NCBI RefSeq assembly: GCF_030253575.1 | Contig: NC_080563.1 | Span: 14,837,001 to 14,901,000 of the forward strand | DNA: 64,000 nucleotides | Direction of reading: 5' to 3' | From: Rhododendron vialii | Lineage: Eukaryota > Streptophyta > Magnoliopsida > Ericales > Ericaceae | Part shown: positions 22,440 through 33,754 of the stretch, in pieces | Numbering within the stretch: the first letter of the stretch is position 1 | Layout: every line of letters begins with the position of its first letter | Notes under the pieces: generated by a model | The model's input: the letters and a program-made list of their open reading frames with translations, nothing else | What the model was told of the DNA's origin: nothing | Databases searched by the model: none | Program-made: the position numbers and the translations under genes

Positions 22440-23340
22440 ACTGCCTCATGATGATAATCCAGCAACATCATCAACACTGCCTCCTGATAATGACCCAGCA
22501 ACATAAACAGTGCATTTATGCAGCTACATGTCCAAAAAATAAATAAAACATGAACAAACGAACAGACAAACCAATTTCTTTAGTACTCTCTAGCAAAACA
22601 TTGATGTTTACCTTGTACCAGCAAATCCAGCATCTAGCCTTTCTACACCTCTACCAACAAATTCAGCATCTAGCCTTTCTACTCCTCGAATAGATGAACA
22701 AATCACAATACTCACACAAACCAAAAGTAATAACGTCCCCTACATCTCTGCTGCTCTCATCATACATTCTATACTCAAATCATTAATTCTTCCTCTGTGG
22801 GAGAAGGATGGCCATAATCTACACGTGCCCTTAACCCTTCAAGGGTAAACCTCCACCCAAAGGCCTTTGGAGACCCTTCCTCCCAATTGGCGTAGACAGG
22901 GGATCCATCCTCGAAATAATCTGATGAGTTAGACAAATTGTCCACCCTCCAACAAGAAGGGCAGTACCTGTCCCTTCCTTGAACTATTTTCAATCTTTTC
23001 AATTCAAATTTCCCAACCCGCATGAATAAAACAACTATATCATCAATGGAGGGTGGAATAAAAAATGAACAACATAATAAATTGGCAGCAAGATTACCTC
23101 GACTCCGGCCTGGACTTGAAATCGTCATTAGGTTTTAATATCCAGGCGCAAATGATGGCTGCACCCATAGCCACAGTTGATGGTTTGAAAACCATCAACT
23201 CCACCTCCTTCCTGAAAATCTCTAGAAAACATTTCCCTAATCCTTGCTTAGCTTCATTATCCTCTTCCAACAAAATAAAGTCAACTGTCCATCCGGAAAT
23301 TTACACCTCTTCAACAATTTAGTAACCAACACCCTAAGAT
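22440..23340 (-). pseudogene. Hsp70-like copy III, 3' half
   Basis: The reverse strand 23340-23105 carries LVTKLLKRCKFPDGQL and then FKPSTVAMGAAIICAWIL, matching the end of an Hsp70 ATPase lobe (family AVAYGAAVQAAIL). It ends at a donor GAG|GTAATC (23098-23093 region). After a short intron the next exon (about 22990-22775) reads RDRYCPSCWRVDN, then DYFEDGSPVYANWEEGS, FGWRFTLEGLRARVDYGHP and a stop at 22775-22777. This last exon has a C-P-x-C-W motif and an acidic middle, and is not part of any Hsp70 I know. It may define this family. The 5' half lies on the other strand beside it, so the copy is rearranged and presumably non-functional. Confidence 0.5.
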
Positions 23341-23344
23341 TTAA

Positions 23345-23880
23345 TAACAACACAGGTTCATTTGAATTTTTTGGAATCAGTTATGATGGAATTAGGGCAA
23401 TGATTGTTGGTTTAGGCGAAGTTGAAAGTAGCGAAGATGAAAGTAGTGGAGATGAAAGTAGTGGAGATGAGGTGTTGGGAATCGAGTTTGAAGGCAGGGC
23501 CATTGGGCTTAGTAGAGTATTCCCATTGAAAGTTGATTCAACACGCTTTATTTTCCCTGATTTCAATCGAAATCAATCGAAATCAGGAATTGCAATGTAT
23601 GATTGCTATTCCTGAGTCTGAACGATGATGACAGGTGTAAGTTGAGGACAAGTGCAATATCTGTCGGATTTACCAACCCTATATCGGTTAATGAACAATT
23701 AGCCATTGCAGTTGGGTTTAGGTTTGGTTATCAAGCTGGTTTTTCTGACATATCCAAATGGAAAGTTGTTCTTCTGGTTTATTTTGGTAGAAGAACCAAT
23801 GTATCATTAGTGTGCTTTTGGTATCACGAAGTTGATGCTTTGGGATCATTGTTTGATGAAGATGAAGTAGATGACTGAAA
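23345..23880 (+). pseudogene. Hsp70-like copy III, 5' half in inverted orientation
   Basis: On the + strand this reads FEFFGISYDGIRAMIVGLGE, an acidic repeat (three SS(G/E)DE-type units near 23430-23475), FPDFNRNQ, a frameshift near 23610, LSLNDDDRCKLRTSAISVGF, NPISVNEQLAIAVGFRFGYQ and KWKVVLLVYFGRRTNVSLV, ending DALGSLFDEDEVDD before TGA. The order follows the Hsp70 ATPase lobe (VPxxFNxxQR, INEPTAAAI, DLGGGTFDVSLL). In the last motif the phosphate-binding GGGTFD is replaced by FGRRTN, so ATP hydrolysis is unlikely. It abuts, head to head, the reverse-strand 3' half, so an inversion broke the gene near 23340. Confidence 0.55.
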
Positions 23881-23902
23881 ATATGGACCCGGCTTGCAGT
23901 GC

Positions 23903-24080
23903 TTGGACTGCAAGAAGCCCATGTAGTTGTATTACAGTCGTTCATCTTTGCATTCAACGATACAGATTTTAAAAAACTTTTTCAAGGAAAAGTAAAAGTT
24001 ATTTTTTAAATCCCGACCATTAGAAACACCATCCGACGGTTACAAACGCTCCCACTGCACCTCTGCAGTCCAAAGACAAT
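23903..24080. mobile_element. Small inverted-repeat element
   Basis: GCTTGGACTGCAAGAAGC at the left faces GCACCTCTGCAGTCCAAAG at the right (imperfect inverted repeats of about 20 bp). The target duplication is not clear. Confidence 0.35.
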
Positions 24081-24149
24081 CCTACAATCTGACTACATTT
24101 TGATGTATGCTCTCTGTCTACATTTTACCGTCGCTACGTAACCAAAAGT

Positions 24150-24376
24150 AGGAGAGATTTTTCATTGCCGAGCGAGTATATCCCAAGTGGTACCCGCTCG
24201 CCATCCGATACACTTTTGGACGGCTCAGATTGAAACCCTCTCTCTCCTCTCTCCCCAACACTTTCTCTCTCATTTTCTCTCTCCAAATCTGAGCCGTTCA
24301 AAAAGGAAATGGACTCCTTGGATGCGCGAGCAGGCACCACGTGGTACCCACACGGCACTGAAAATTTTTTCCCAAA
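24150..24376. mobile_element. Fold-back element inserted beside F-box copy B
   Basis: The left arm (TTTTCATTGCCGAGCGAGTA, continuing to GGACGGCTCAGATT) pairs with the right arm (AATCTGAGCCGTTC, continuing to GTGCCGTGTGGG in reverse). A CT-rich loop lies between. CCAAAAG occurs near both ends and may be what is left of a target duplication. Confidence 0.6.
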
Positions 24377-24379
24377 AGA

Positions 24380-25020
24380 GGCACTTTTCCAGACTTGGAG
24401 CTTCCAAGAAAAAGAATTTCACCAGAATACCCCCATACTCAAAGGTGGTCAAGTTAGCAGCAGAAAGCCCAATCTCCATTACCTCGTAACAATAGAATAC
24501 CGCCAAGGCTTCAAACGAAGGAGTGAACAAAAACTTAATAAATCTGGTAACAAGAAGGCCACACCACTCCAAATTTATATAGACTCCAGGTTCAAGCAGG
24601 AAAGAGAGAATTGTGTGGGTATTACTTTGGGTTAAAAGGTACAAATCATATAACTTGAGAGTAACAAGGGAGCCAAAACGATCATTTAAATCAGGTACGA
24701 GGACATATGATTGCAAAAACAACTGCTTCAGCGTGGACTCTTTATCGCGAGGGAGTAGATGACAGGGAAACAAATCCATCAACCTGTCTCACAAGAAAAT
24801 TCTCTTCCAAGGCAAAAGGAGATCCTAATTGCATGTCAGTATCCTAGTGCCAACATAATTATTCAAGATTTAATCTACTATTTCAACAAACGGGTGATTT
24901 AATACATGATAATTATCTGCCCACGTCAAAGTTCAGGTTGAGCTCAAGCTTGTAAAATAAAATTACAAAAAGGTAAGTCGGATTGCTTTTATATTTTTCT
25001 TTTCATAGCCGGAAGCATGG
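24380..25020 (-). pseudogene. F-box/FBD/LRR copy B, leucine-rich fragment
   Basis: The reverse strand from 24782 reads FPCHLLPRDKESTLKQLFLQ, FGSLVTLKLYDLYLLTQSNT, INLEWCGLLVTR and SAANLTTFEYGGILVKFFFL, closely matching copy C. The F-box is missing, and the right edge (TAGCCGGAAGCATGG, about 25005-25020) is shared with copy A, showing both derive from one ancestral segment. The reading is cut at 24376 by the fold-back element, and the second leucine-rich exon is absent on the far side. Confidence 0.65.
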
Positions 25021-25113
25021 TTTTTTAACCCTATGTACCCGGCCATTGCAAAATTATCACTGTGTTTTTCGAGGTGGCTCTTTCCCGCAATATGTTGGCT
25101 AACACATCAGATT

Positions 25114-28100
25114 TCATCTTCGGATACAGATCTGAATACCTGCACGAGACTCAATTCCTCGGCGAATTTCTGCATCAGTATTGACTACCATTCGTTCAAG
25201 CATGACAGCATATTTCACCAACTTCATAAGAAACCCAATCTGAGCCTCGGTTCCGTAAAATCCACCGACTTCAACTTCCTTCAGATGGTTATGTTTGCTT
25301 TCTCCAACCTCGTAAGTGTTGGATCCAAATCTAGGAGGGTTTCCCTACAATAACAAGAGTAGCCATTATAAAGCTTGTCATAGAGATTATACAGGTTACT
25401 ATTTGACAATAGAATCAACAGATCAATGCAAAACTTTTAGCCATGTCCTCAATGACCTTGGACTAGGGAGTTGATAAATGTCACATGCGGATTGTGGACG
25501 GACAGACTCATATACCATATGAGTCATGTGCCTCTTTATGTTCACCATTTTTTTAATGACAGTTGTTGACGTAATCAACCTAATGAATTCCATTTCTGCT
25601 CGAGTCTAACACCTACCCAATTTAAAAGAAGAAAAGGATTAGAAAAGAAGCCGCCAAACGATTTGAGGCTCGAGTCTAACGCCTACTGAAACTTTAAAGA
25701 AGAAAAGATTGAAGACTGAATCACCTACTGAATAATGAATATAAGAGAACAAAAGGTTTAGAAGACTGAATCACCTACTGAATTTATTAGACAATTTCTT
25801 CTTCTTGCTGCTCCGCATTTTTCTTTTGCTCCCTATTTTTCTTTTTCTTCTCTCTTTTTTTCTAGTGAACTTTTTTGTATGGGATGCTAGACTTTCATAC
25901 ACATTTTTCCCCTTTTCCTACAACGAATCAAAATCTGGGCAACGGATTTCAGTTTCATTAAAAAAATTGTGACCTGCAATTTGATAGTTTCTTTTATGGC
26001 TTTTGGACGTGCCTTGGTATTAATTTTGCTTAGCAAAAAAAAAAATACAAGTGAAATTCATTTTGCTTATGTTGGACCTTGAATATGCCTATTGCCTACG
26101 TTGTATCATATATTTTTTCTCCAAAACAAGAACCTCAGTTTGATGAGCTCGTGCCTAGGCACTATATAGACCTTTGGCCCAACAGTCCCCATCTCGCCTT
26201 TAATACAATTCCATATGTCTGTGCGTTCTTATTGCCAACACATATAAATAGAACACCATCTATATAGTCAACTTATATGTAGTTAATACCTTGGTCACAA
26301 AACCATTTTAGAAAACCTTAGCTGGCAAATGTAGCTAAAGCCTAGAGAAGACAAACAGCAAGCCAAATACAGACGCGCATTTTCCATTACATACTCTTGC
26401 AAGTTCCAAATTAATAGGACTCAATAAAACCGGGAATATTAATGGTAACGGACCTAATGGAGACTACATGTGATTTAAAAACATGTCCCATGGGAATAAC
26501 TGACCTTTCATCGTGATTTCTAAAAGCATGGACACGGCATGAAAATTCTAAAAACATGTGAAAAATAACTGATTTTTGTCTCTAGAAACAACCAAAACTT
26601 AAATGGAAACTTCTAAAAATTAGTATCAAATTTAAGCAAACTTCGGGCTCAATTTTTTCTTACTTGTAACTCTGAGCTTTTGCTTTTTAGATGATATAAT
26701 CAAATCCCCAAAACAAGTTGTTAACATTTTTCAACTGCCATCCGTGTCTAACTTGAGACATGGAGTGTCCCCAGTGTATCCTGCTCAGAATTGGAAACGC
26801 TACGTGCCTACGTGTCCAAGGCGTGCAAAATTAATTGGAAACTGTCCAACTCAGACATGGCGACCACTTAGGCATGTTGGTGCCTCATAATTTCTGCATC
26901 TTAATTACCCTATATTTTTCTTTAAAAAATAGACAGAGCCATCAGAGTTTGGCAAAATAGGAAAAAGAGAAGTAGGGTCTTGATCATGGCTCACCACCAA
27001 ATGGAATTTCTGCAAAAGTGGGCAGGCTTGCAGAATTGTAAAAATCTTTTTGTACGTGAAATATTGTCGGCGCACAGAAATACAATTCCAGTTGCTTGAC
27101 CTTGCTGAAGGTGGTTTAAGCATTCAGGTATATGCTCTACCTGAAGGAGCATGACAGGCATGAGTGAATGAAATTAAATAGCAAATGACAAAGGCAGCAA
27201 CATAATCTTTTTTTAACAAGACATATCTAATTTGATGGTGTGTAGACGTCACCAAGAGAGCCTTGACATGAGGAACTACTTTCCCAAGTTGACTAAAAAT
27301 ATAACCCAAACTACTGTCCCACTCTACCCAAAAGTGGAGCTTTTCCAGACTTGGAACTTCCAAGAAAGAGAATTTAACTAGATTACCCCCATACTCAAAG
27401 GTCGTCAGGTTAGCAGCAGAAAGCTCAATCTCCTTTACCTCAGAACAATAGAATACCGCCAAGGACTTCAAACGGAGGAGTGAACAAACACTTAATCTGG
27501 TAATAAGAAGGTTGCACCACTCCAAATTTAGAGACTCCAGGTTCAAGCAAGATGACAGAATTGTCTGGGTATCACTTTGGGTTAAAGATACATCATACAA
27601 CTTGAGAGTAACTAGGGAGCCAAAACGATCATTTAAATCAAGTCCGAGGATACATGACTGCAAAAACAACTGCTTCAGCGTGGACTCTTTACTGTGAGGA
27701 AGCAGATGACATGGTAAAATGTAGTACTCCTTGTGTTTGTCGTCAATACATTTCTTAGCAGCATAATGGTGAAGAAAGTGGTAACATGAAAAATGAAGCT
27801 TCAAACTTTCCACGCCCAGTTTAACAGCAAAACAAATCCATCGATTTATCTCACAAGAAAATTCTCTTCGAAGGCAGAAGGAGATCCTAAATGTCAATAA
27901 GCTAGTGCCCACATAGTTATTCAAGATTTGATTGACTATTTTAACAAACAGATGCTTCAATCTTTTATAACTACCTGAATGCATCAAACAGCGGAGACCC
28001 CCCCCCCCCCACCCCTCTTCACCCCACGTATGCTGGGCCAATCAAAGTCCAGATTTAGTGGGGATGCGCTTAGGAATCTCCACTTGGTTGCAAGTACAAT

Positions 28101-28181
28101 TGTTCGAACAACATCTCTTGTTGTCAAAAATGAGATGATTAGAGACAGAATCTCATCTGGCAACAGATCCATATATGCCAC
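25114..28181 (-). pseudogene. F-box/FBD/LRR protein gene, copy C (most complete; frameshifted)
   Basis: Exon 1 starts at 28181 (MAYMDLLPDEILSLIISFL, then TTRDVVRTIVLATKWRFL), a good F-box, the segment that docks on SKP1 in an SCF ubiquitin ligase. A C-run at about 27998-28010 shifts the frame. From 27960 the other frame carries leucine-rich repeats (STLKQLFLQSCILGLDL, SLNLEWCNLLI, LTTFEYGGNLVKFSFLEVPS) to about 27240. Exon 2 (about 27110-26955) holds VKQLELYFCAPTIFHV and, in another frame, LQACPLLQKFHL. Exon 3 (25345-25114) is an FBD domain, HNHLKEVEVGGFYGTEAQIG and FLMKLVKYAVMLERMVV, ending at TGA 25116-25114. Intron 2 is about 1.6 kb. The exon chain is inferred from order and strand. The two frameshifts suggest a dying gene, unless the C-run is a sequencing error. 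In that case substrate recognition by the repeats would be intact. Confidence 0.7.
25346..26569. other. Second intron of F-box copy C / spacer
   Basis: 25590-25790 contains repeated CTCGAGTCTAACxCCTAC and GACTGAATCACCTACTGAAT units, an irregular local tandem repeat. Otherwise no features recognised. Confidence 0.4.
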
Positions 28182-28695
28182 TTCAACAACATTTTTCTGT
28201 ATGATAAAATGGTAATGATATTAGCTCTTAGAACCCAGGTCAGATAGGTAATGGTGCTAGCCAGAATTATCAAATCAATAAAATTCCTCAAAGGTACTAT
28301 GGGAAAATCAAACATCACACACTATGGAAGTTAAAAAGACAACATCCAACAAAATGTAGAACAAGGAATGCAGACTTGTCACTATCTGTTACCTTCTCAA
28401 TGCCTAGGCCTCGTTTGATTTGGGGATTAACTACCCGGGATAGGACTAACCATACCTAATCCTGAGTTATCCCACGTTTGGTTCCCAAAATGACTGTCGG
28501 GATTATTAATCCCAGTATTAATTTTATCCCAATATGGGGGGTACTTTATTAACAAAGAAGGGAGTGTTTCCAAAAATATTTCGAAGATATTGGGATTGAT
28601 TTCAAAAAGTATTTTCAGAATTATTTTCTTCAATATTAACATCAGAAAATGTTTTACTAAATCTTAAAAATTTAAAAAAAAAAAAAAAAAAAACT
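28182..28695. other. 5' flank of F-box copy C with transposon end
   Basis: AGGCCTCGTTTGATTTGGGG at about 28407-28426 resembles the start of PIF/Harbinger-type MITEs, and internal GGGAT/ATCCC motifs face each other, but the matching right end was not found. An A-run sits at 28675-28693. Confidence 0.35.
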
Positions 28696-28947
28696 CAAAC
28701 AATTTGCTTTTTCAGAAATGGTCTCTAAAACTATAGCAACTGGACTTGAATAAGAATGGGCTCTCACACCTCTAAACATAGGAGGTGTTGTGTATTTATA
28801 TAACATGATTACAAGGATAACAATTATATGATATAAGATAAGTATGAACTGGGAATTGAAAGCTATCCTAGAAACTAATAACAAACTGATATACAATAAG
28901 TAATTACATCAATGTTTATCCAATATGCCCCCTCAAACTGATGGTGT
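28696..28947 (-). mobile_element. Copia-type LTR fragment with polypurine tract (reverse strand)
   Basis: On the reverse strand a polypurine tract, CAGTTTGAGGGGGCA (about 28941-28927), precedes an LTR-like sequence starting near 28926. This carries a TATA box (TTATATAAATAC, about 28805-28794). It is cut at an A/T run near 28695. The layout is that of the 3' end of a Ty1/copia-like element. No coding remnants were identified upstream. Confidence 0.5.
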
Positions 28948-31191
28948 ACAGCTACTGAGCGTCAGTTTGTCGATACCTGGTGGTGGTTCAATTTTTTTAG
29001 AAAATTATCAATGCTGAAAGTTTCAGAACATTCTCAATTTGGGTTTGCGGCAGTGGTGGTTTACTTTGTGGAACAAACTATAGGGTGGTGCGTGTGGTGG
29101 TGGTGGTGATATAATCTTTACCAAAAGGAAACAGACCTACACATATATAAGTTGAGTCCTTAAGAGTTAGTGGGAAATAAATTCGTAAAACTTAGTCCCA
29201 CATGCAATCATCTCCCAAAAAGGTTCTGGTGATTGTTTCATATTAAGATGCAGAAAGAACTAAGCAACAAATAAGAAGATAAAAAACAAGACACATACAT
29301 AATGTTTTGGAACTAAAAACAGGTGAATTTTTGACATGACCCATTTTGCAAATTGACCAACTGCGGAGGAAAGAGCTTGAATTGCCATGGGAGAACACAA
29401 CTTATGAGACTCCTAATCAAACACTGGATATGATTCCAGAAACCAAAGCATCTGTTTTGCCCGGACCTGTATCTATGCATCTTTTTACCATTTACTTTAC
29501 AATTATCCAATCCGAAATTAAAAACATCTCCAAAAACAATACCTCAACGGAAGCCTTTTCCATAAACTTGCCGGAGCTTATTTCTGCTTCTTCTATTGCC
29601 ATTGCCCTTTTGAGGGGTCGTAGGTGGTTTTGGGGCATACTGAAAGCAGAGTTGCATAAACTCATAAGCAATGAAAATAAAGGATTTTTATTTTTGGGTA
29701 GGGGGAGGTAAGTAAGTGAGAAATCTGTTGGGAAGAAAATATTACATATGATGGAGGTGGTCATACTGATCCAACAAGGAAAAGAACGAAACAGAAGTTA
29801 AAATAACTCTAAATGGGCTGCTAATGGGGAGCTAACAATATACTTAACTGAAAAATCGACCAATTTAACTATAAATTGAAAGATTACTCCACTGATAACA
29901 CTAAGTAAGAAAGGGTTTTTTTTTCCCCCTAAGAAACTCGAGTTCGCAGGAAACCCTAGGAACCCTAAAAGAAGTATTTTGAAGTGTCATTTTTGTTTCC
30001 CCTGACAGAATAGAGAGAAAAAGAAAAATACTTCATAGATTGGTCGCCATCAAAAGCAATTTTTTTTCGAGAAATACTATCAAAAGCAAATTCATCATAC
30101 AATTATTAACTCCAACTAAACAACTTGGAAAAAATAAAACAGATCTTTACAGTTGCTGAGACTCAGACAAATCCAAGACTGGTTCTTTTTCGTTTTCAAT
30201 TCTACATAGAGGATAGATCAAAGATCAAAGTTTTCGTAAAGAGAGATGAAAGCCGTACCTTAAATAATAAATAAACAGGGGAAAGAAAGTAGTACTGCTT
30301 TATTTTGCTTCAGCCTTGTTGGATTGGATCTACTCTCCTCTGGTTTTTCCTCCTCCAGAGAGAGAACAAGTCCAATCCCCTCTTGTAAGAAGCACTTCCT
30401 CCTTGTTAAGGAATTAGATTTCCCAATTGGCATCGGGGAAGGAAAGCTTTGGATATTCCTAATAAGGCGGAGGAGTAAAAAGTTTCAAAACCGAATTGGA
30501 ATGGCAGATCAACATCTAGAGAAGGAGAGGAAATCAAGGATTTGGCAGCCGTGAATTGATATAAATTGTGGGACTTTCGCTTTCCAATGGATGTGGATGG
30601 GAACTTTGGAAGAGAAATGTTAAGTGGAGAGAAAATTTGAAAGAAAAACTTTTAAACTTACATGAACGGTTTAGATTTATTGGACATTAAATTTGAGTTA
30701 TTCATGTACACTTTTAATGGGTTTTTTTTTGCTTATTTTCTTTGTCTCTAGCACTCCTTAACTTGGAATGGATGGGTACTAGAAGTTGAGTTTTGTTCAG
30801 CATCTATTTTAGAGGGACATTACTCTCCTTCTTATTGATCGAAATGTTGGGGATCTCACCTCAAAATGATGTTATGTTTACCAAGAAGTGTATTATACGG
30901 GTGGGACCTATACCATTTTCAACCAATAAAATGGAGGATAATATTCACCCACTTTTAAGGAACTTGATACCCGTGCAAAACGGGTGCAGAGCGCCAATCC
31001 AGCCATTCACCTCGACAATCGACAGTTTGGATTTTTGCTGAGCAATTGATGGCAATCTAAGTCGTTTTGCACCGAGATGAACGGTTGCTTGGCACCATTT
31101 TGCAAGGATGCCGCCCAGCAGCATCCTCGTGTCCGTGACGTTCACATCCATTTTTACGTCTTTTTCACAAGTGATGATATGATTCACAATA
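28948..31191. other. Intergenic spacer
   Basis: 28950-29130 may belong to the retroelement interior. Short open stretches near 29346-29711 (+) and 30324-30554 lack recognisable domains or codon structure. No gene called. Confidence 0.4.
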
Positions 31192-31420
31192 CTACATCCG
31201 TCCCAAATTGTTAATTATGTATACTATTTGAGACCTCTAAAAAAATTGGCTATATTCTTTAATTTAGAATATTTTTTATATTAAATATAAATATTGTTTA
31301 ATAGATCTCAATTAATTTTATTAACCAAAGTTATAAAAAAATATTACAGGTTGTGACATATAGACAATTATTTGAGTGGTATAATTAGTAAACAGAACCA
31401 ACAATTTGGGACGGATGAAG
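31192..31420. mobile_element. Stowaway-type MITE, 229 bp
   Basis: The left end CTACATCCGTCCCAAATTGT and the right end read in reverse (CTTCATCCGTCCCAAATTGT) form inverted repeats of at least 20 bp with one mismatch. TA flanks both sides (31190-31191, 31421-31422). Confidence 0.9.
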
Positions 31421-31422
31421 TA

Positions 31423-32896
31423 CTATTTTAAACCGGTAAAAAAAAAGGAACTATTTTAAAGATCATACAATTACTTTTGAGAGAGTATGTACATTCGGAT
31501 GTGTTCGAACAATTTTTGGGACTAGATTGATAGAGTGAAAATTGGGGTGACCACATTAGGGATGTGCATGTGTCGGGGTGGAGATTTTTTTTCCATAAAA
31601 AGTACCTAAAGTTTCACTACTTTTCAAAAAAATACATAGACTTTGAATATGATAAAAACACACCTAAATTTGTCATTCCAATAACAAATAGGCCTTGGCA
31701 TCTACAAAAGGAGATAACCTAGGAAAATTAAAAAAAAAAAAAACTAAACTACAACACACGTAATTTCTCGCTAATTCATTTCTCATGATATTATTTGACA
31801 GATAATGGATAAAGATAATGGACATGCATTATTATGTGATTGTGTGTATATCCAAATCATTATTTAATCATCATTACGATGGGTAGATAAAGGTTTATGT
31901 TATTTGAGGAGGATGTCCTCTCTCAATCCATTACAAAAAATTCTTTTCTAAACTATCTTACTTATTGGCGTATACTATAATTTTTTGATAATAAAAAATA
32001 ACAATGTTCTAGATTCTGAAATTTCATTTTACAATTTGACCCTTTATTTTTAGTTAGAAATAATTGGTTATCTAATCTTATATTAGTTAAAAATAACTAT
32101 ATTTTTAAACAAAGGGTTCTTAGTGAAGAGTGTCGTTGAAGCGCCACATGACACCAACATAAAAAATAAAAAAAAACTGAATACATATCGGAAGCTATAA
32201 ATTAGGAAATTTCAAATTTCAAGCAAGTCCCATAATTTAAGGAATCACTCAAGATTTGTAAAGAAAATAATCCATCAGCTAATTTTTAAATTTCAAATAC
32301 CTATCCATCAATAACTTCTACATAGAAAACAATTAATAGCTAATTTGAATTTTAAAAATAACCCCATAATCTAACGAGTCATCAAGATTTGCAAATAAAA
32401 AAATTAATTAGTCAACTTTAAATTCAAAAAATGCAACTCAAAAACTTATGGAAAGTAAAATACCCCCAATAAAAAATCGCCCATTCTCTCAACCCCCACT
32501 CATAACTCTCACGTCTCTCAATCCAATTAATTACCTTTTCCTGTAAATAGCCTTCTTTTTGTTGTTCTTATATACTCCACTGTATATATACTTTGGCTAA
32601 GGGCTAGCTATGGTTGTCTTGGTGCAAATAAATAAACAACGGTTCTTCTAAAATACGCCCATTGAGAGGACAATAAAAATATAATAAAATAAAATAAACT
32701 GCTTAAAGTAAGGAGCTGTGCCACGTGTTTCTGTTTCTTTCTGGGGAGTGGTCTAAAAGTCAGTTTTTTTGTGTCCTTATATTGCTGTGCCTATTAATTT
32801 GCAAAATGACAATACTAACCTTACTTTTTTGCTTCTCCTTGAAGCACTCCTCCTTTTCCCACACTACACGACAATGGTCAATGGCTGCAAAATCCC
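31423..32896. other. Spacer
   Basis: AT-rich. 31580-31740 resembles a degraded Mutator-type arm (AAAAGTACCTAAAGTTTCAC...). No gene recognised. Confidence 0.4.
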
Positions 32897-33288
32897 GAGC
32901 TGTGCTATTCACACAGATTTTTATGCACAGATTGTGCACAGATTTTATTGTGGGGTCCATCACCGGTCCCACACAAATCATCCAAGCCGTTCATTAAATG
33001 TAAAACATTTTTTCAAGGGTCCCCGTAAAAAATAAGCTCAATCCAATACCTATATGTGCTTCATCCAACCATCTAACTTTTCATTCAGATTTTCGGATAA
33101 AGAAAAGTTATACGATTGGATCGAATACCTATAGGTATCGGATTGAGATTATTTTTTACGGGGACCCTTGAAAAAATATTTTACATTTAATGAACAGTTC
33201 GGATGATTTGTGTGGGACCCGTGATGGGTCCCACAACAAAATCTGTTCACACTCTGTGCACAGATTGTATGTATGTGTAGACTTTCTG
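32897..33288. mobile_element. Mutator-type fold-back element, 392 bp
   Basis: The two arms pair along nearly their full length. For example TTTTTTCAAGGGTCCCCGTA on the left faces ACGGGGACCCTTGAAAAAA on the right, and GTGCACAGATT occurs inverted at both ends. The 9-bp CAAAATCCC flanks it (32888-32896 and 33289-33297). No coding capacity. Confidence 0.88.
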
Positions 33289-33320
33289 CAAAATCCCCAT
33301 CCTTCCCATCTCTCTGGAAA

Positions 33321-33714
33321 GAGAGGTGCTATTCACACAGACAAAAGGGGCACAGATTGTGCATAGATCTTAATGTGGAGCCCATTATGGGTTCCACACA
33401 AATGATCCGAATCGTTCATTAAATTTGAAACATTTTTTCAAGGGTCCCCTCAAAAAAATCAGATCAATCCGATACCTATAAATACTTGATCTAATCATCT
33501 AACTTTTCATTCAACTTTGAACTGAATGAAAACTTATATGATTATATCGAGTACTTATAGATATCGAATCAAAATGATTTTTCACGGGAGCTTTTGAAAA
33601 AATGTTTTAAATCTAATGAACGGCTAGGATTTTTTGTATGGGACCCGTAATGAGCCCCACATTGAGATCTGTGCACAATCTGTGCACGCTTTGTCTGTGT
33701 CAACAGACTTACGC
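33321..33714. mobile_element. Mutator-type fold-back element, 394 bp
   Basis: Same family and layout as the element 32 bp upstream, but diverged. ACACAGACAAA near the left end faces TTTGTCTGTGT at the right. The 9-bp CTCTGGAAA flanks it (33312-33320 and 33715-33723). Its different duplication shows an independent insertion. Confidence 0.88.
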
Positions 33715-33730
33715 CTCTGGAAAAAAAAAC

Positions 33731-33754
33731 CCCCTCTCTCTCTCTCTCTCTCGG
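33731..33754. repeat. (CT)n microsatellite
   Basis: A run of CT dinucleotides just right of the fold-back element. Confidence 0.85.

Noticed and set aside
27979..28215. A + strand open frame over the F-box exon
   Set aside because: It is the complement of a reverse-strand F-box with clear family motifs, and has no domain of its own.
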